This document shows positions 62,340 to 64,000 of a DNA stretch of 64,000 bases, piece after piece. How positions within the stretch are numbered: the first letter of the stretch is position 1; every line of letters starts with the position of its first letter. The translations under genes were made by a program, and so were the position numbers. Origin of the DNA: Paeniglutamicibacter gangotriensis Lz1y (GTDB lineage: Bacteria; Actinomycetota; Actinomycetes; Actinomycetales; Micrococcaceae); assembly GCF_000348945.1 (NCBI RefSeq), contig NZ_AOCK01000009.1, forward strand, positions 172,100 through 236,099, written 5' to 3'. The notes beneath the pieces are model-generated. The model made no database searches, was not told the DNA's origin, and was given only the letters and a program-made list of their open reading frames with translations.

Positions 62340-63317
62340 TTATCGCATCTGCCCGGCACCTGCGACGGCACCTGCGCGTAGGGCGGCCACTGCCGCCTCC
62401 GTCTCCACTTCGATGAGTTCGGCGTTGACCATGGCTCCCACGCGCAGCCCGTCGGCTGCCGCCATGACTACCTGCGCCATGGGATCCCGGGTGTTGCCTG
62501 CCGCCCACAGACCCGGGATCTCGGTCTTCCCTGTTTCATCGGTGGCCACATAGGTGCCGATGCCAGACGGGTGGGCAGTAGTCTCAAGTCCCACACCCGC
62601 TAGGGCCGAGACCCCTGCCGTGAATTGCGGCATGACAACCAGGGCATCGACTGCCTGTTCGCTGCCGTCCCGGAAGAGCACATGGGTCAGGTGCGTGTCA
62701 TTACCGCGCACCGCCGTGATTTCCTGCGGGATGATTCCGATGCCGCGTGCTTCCAACTTTTCTCGTTCGACCGGATCCAGCTCTCGCTCCGGCGCGGTGA
62801 ACACTGTGACCCGATCGCTCAACTGCCTGAACATCAGGGCCTGGTGGACGGCGAAGGGGCTGTCGAGCACGGCGATGTCCCGGTCCCTGACCTCCCAGCC
62901 GTGGCAGTAGGGGCAGTGCAGCGCATTCTTGCCCCAGTAGGCAGCCAACCCCGCGACCTCAGGAAGCTTGTCCATGATGCCGGAAGCGAGGATGAGGCGA
63001 CGGGAAACGATCTGCCGCCCCTCTTCCAGCTCGATTCCGAAGCCTGCGTCATCGCGTCGGGTTGCCACGGCACGGGTGTCGCGGAAACGAACACCATAGC
63101 CCTCGGCCTCCGCCCGGCCGAGAGCCAGCAGCTCACGCGGAGGAATTCCATCCCGCGTCAGAAAGTTGTGCACGCCCTCGGCCGGGGCGTTGCGTGGCTC
63201 GTTCGCATCGATGACGACGACGCTGCGGCGCGATCGTCCCAGCGCCTGGGCCGCGGCCAAACCCGCAGCTCCCCCGCCGATGATCGCCACGTCGTACGCA
63301 TCTGGTGTTGTGTTCAT
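62340..63317 (-). CDS. Thioredoxin-reductase-like FAD/NAD(P) oxidoreductase
   Basis: 325 residues. FAD fold IIGGGAAGLAAAQAL at the N-terminus; redox CxxC is C135-C138 in NALHCPYCHGWEVRD; the C-terminus GLWAAGNTRDPMAQVVMAAA binds FAD. The CPYC motif and surroundings resemble bacterial TrxR-like enzymes that oxidise or reduce small dithiols (such as holomycin/gliotoxin GliT relatives). It is divergent from an XRE-cupin regulator that probably controls it. Confidence 0.87.
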   Translation of the reverse strand: MNTTPDAYDVAIIGGGAAGLAAAQALGRSRRSVVVIDANEPRNAPAEGVHNFLTRDGIPPRELLALGRAEAEGYGVRFRDTRAVATRRDDAGFGIELEEGRQIVSRRLILASGIMDKLPEVAGLAAYWGKNALHCPYCHGWEVRDRDIAVLDSPFAVHQALMFRQLSDRVTVFTAPERELDPVEREKLEARGIGIIPQEITAVRGNDTHLTHVLFRDGSEQAVDALVVMPQFTAGVSALAGVGLETTAHPSGIGTYVATDETGKTEIPGLWAAGNTRDPMAQVVMAAADGLRVGAMVNAELIEVETEAAVAALRAGAVAGAGQMR

Positions 63318-63403
63318 GGTTCGTGCTCCTCAAATCTTGGTCCACCGGCGATCGCCGGGAGTTCAACAAGCATCTCCCCAGCACCCAAAGTTTGGCAATC
63401 TAT

Positions 63404-63420
63404 TTTGCCGATATGGCAAA
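63404..63420. promoter_or_regulatory. Operator-like repeat TTTGCC-N5-GGCAAA
   Basis: A perfect 6-bp inverted repeat nine bases before the regulator ATG, next to a further GGCAA half-site at 63394-63398. It lies between the divergent reductase and regulator genes. Confidence 0.6.
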
Positions 63421-63428
63421 CTGGTTCC

Positions 63429-64000
63429 ATGGAACAAGAATTGGACAGCACCCTCGCGCAGGTGGGACCTCGCCTGCGCAGCCTTCGCACCAGCAGCAAT
63501 TTGACTCTGCACGAGCTCTCCGAGCAAACCGGGATATCGCTAAGCACGCTCTCCCGTCTCGAATCAGGCCAGCGCCGCCCCACCTTGGAACAACTTCTGC
63601 CACTGGCTCGCGCCCACCGCGTGCCGCTGGACGATTTGGTTGGCGCCCCGGCAACCGGGGATCCACGCATCCACATCAAGCCAATTACCGGACATGGCAT
63701 GACTATCCTGCCGCTGAGCCGCGGCACCGGTGGAGGACTGCAGGCATTCAAACACGTGATTCCGGCAGGCAAGCCGAATGCCAATCCCGAGCTGGCGACC
63801 CACGAGGGCTACGAATGGCTCTACGTGCTCAAGGGGAACCTTCGGCTGCGCCTCGGGGACCACGACCTGATACTTCCCGCCGGCGAGGCAGCCGAGTTCG
63901 ATACGCACACTCCGCACTGGTTTGGCAGGGCAGACACGCAGGGCGTGGAGTTCCTCAGCCTCTTCGGCCCACAGGGCGAACGCATGCATGTCCGAGCCAG
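63429..64000 (+). CDS. XRE-family regulator with C-terminal cupin, truncated by the window end
   Basis: 190 codons visible. HTH at residues ~12-65 (LRSLRTSSNLTLHELSEQTG ... ISLSTLSRLESGQRRPTLEQ), then a cupin ligand domain (HEGYEWLYVLKGNLRLRLGD, then FDTHTPHWFG). Members sense metabolites and control a neighbouring gene, here the divergent reductase. The frame is open at the last base, so the C-terminus is missing. Confidence 0.9.
   Translation, partial: MEQELDSTLAQVGPRLRSLRTSSNLTLHELSEQTGISLSTLSRLESGQRRPTLEQLLPLARAHRVPLDDLVGAPATGDPRIHIKPITGHGMTILPLSRGTGGGLQAFKHVIPAGKPNANPELATHEGYEWLYVLKGNLRLRLGDHDLILPAGEAAEFDTHTPHWFGRADTQGVEFLSLFGPQGERMHVRA

Noticed and set aside
1..64000. CRISPR arrays, rRNA and tRNA genes
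   Set aside because: I looked for regularly spaced repeats and for cloverleaf-type ends and saw none; a covariance search would be needed to exclude a divergent tRNA.

Overview
The window is high-GC actinobacterial chromosome. A mycoredoxin sits next to a mycothiol-type formaldehyde dehydrogenase, there is an SOS-controlled DnaE2-type polymerase with actinobacterial LexA boxes, and most genes have strong GGAGG-like ribosome binding sites. Together with the gene families seen, this suggests a soil member of the Micrococcaceae (Arthrobacter and relatives). The genus is an inference. I see no rRNA, tRNA or CRISPR array.

Layout. 1-15.8 kb is ordinary chromosome: the 5' part of dnaE2 with a LexA box, a disulfide-reductase-like flavoprotein, a DUF6504 gene with a second LexA-like box, four VOC (glyoxalase-fold) proteins, an ATPase, arfB, a glycosyltransferase divergent from a TetR regulator across a perfect operator, an AraC regulator, a winged-helix regulator with a frameshifted MFS exporter, a sugar acetyltransferase and an HMCES/YedK gene. 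15.8-21.3 kb is an accessory tract: solitary, mostly unrecognised genes (one with a TIR/SEFIR domain) separated by short imperfect palindromes that share a sequence. The tract resembles a gene-cassette array. It ends at a wrecked phzF-like pseudogene.

22.4-25.6 kb carries a DUF1801 gene, mycoredoxin and a two-gene formaldehyde detoxification operon. 25.8-41.9 kb is a catabolic island flanked by two copies of a ~300 bp segment. It encodes a polar amino-acid ABC importer, a sarcosine/pipecolate-oxidase-like flavoenzyme, an aldehyde dehydrogenase, an HglS-type 2-oxoadipate dioxygenase/decarboxylase, two D-2-hydroxyacid dehydrogenases, a YdiJ-like FAD/Fe-S dehydrogenase and two FCD-type GntR regulators. 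The octamer CATGTTAC recurs in its control regions. The genes fit a lysine/pipecolate route through 2-oxoadipate and D-2-hydroxyglutarate to 2-oxoglutarate. Transposase debris lies inside the island.

42.9-52.3 kb holds a GNAT acetyltransferase, an alcohol dehydrogenase behind a short-chain dehydrogenase broken by one amber codon, a third GntR gene paralogous to the island's first, a lipoate-ligase-like protein, a P-loop kinase, a thioesterase and a pyruvate oxidase/dehydrogenase (poxB type).

52.5-62.1 kb is a nine-gene, tightly overlapping L-carnitine operon: an unusual XRE-TetR double-domain regulator, BKACE (3-dehydrocarnitine cleavage), L-carnitine dehydrogenase, a betainyl-CoA-type thioesterase, a peptide/opine-family ABC importer and a beta-lactamase-fold hydrolase that may free carnitine from acylcarnitines. 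The right end has a thioredoxin-reductase-like flavoprotein divergent from an XRE-cupin regulator that runs off the window.
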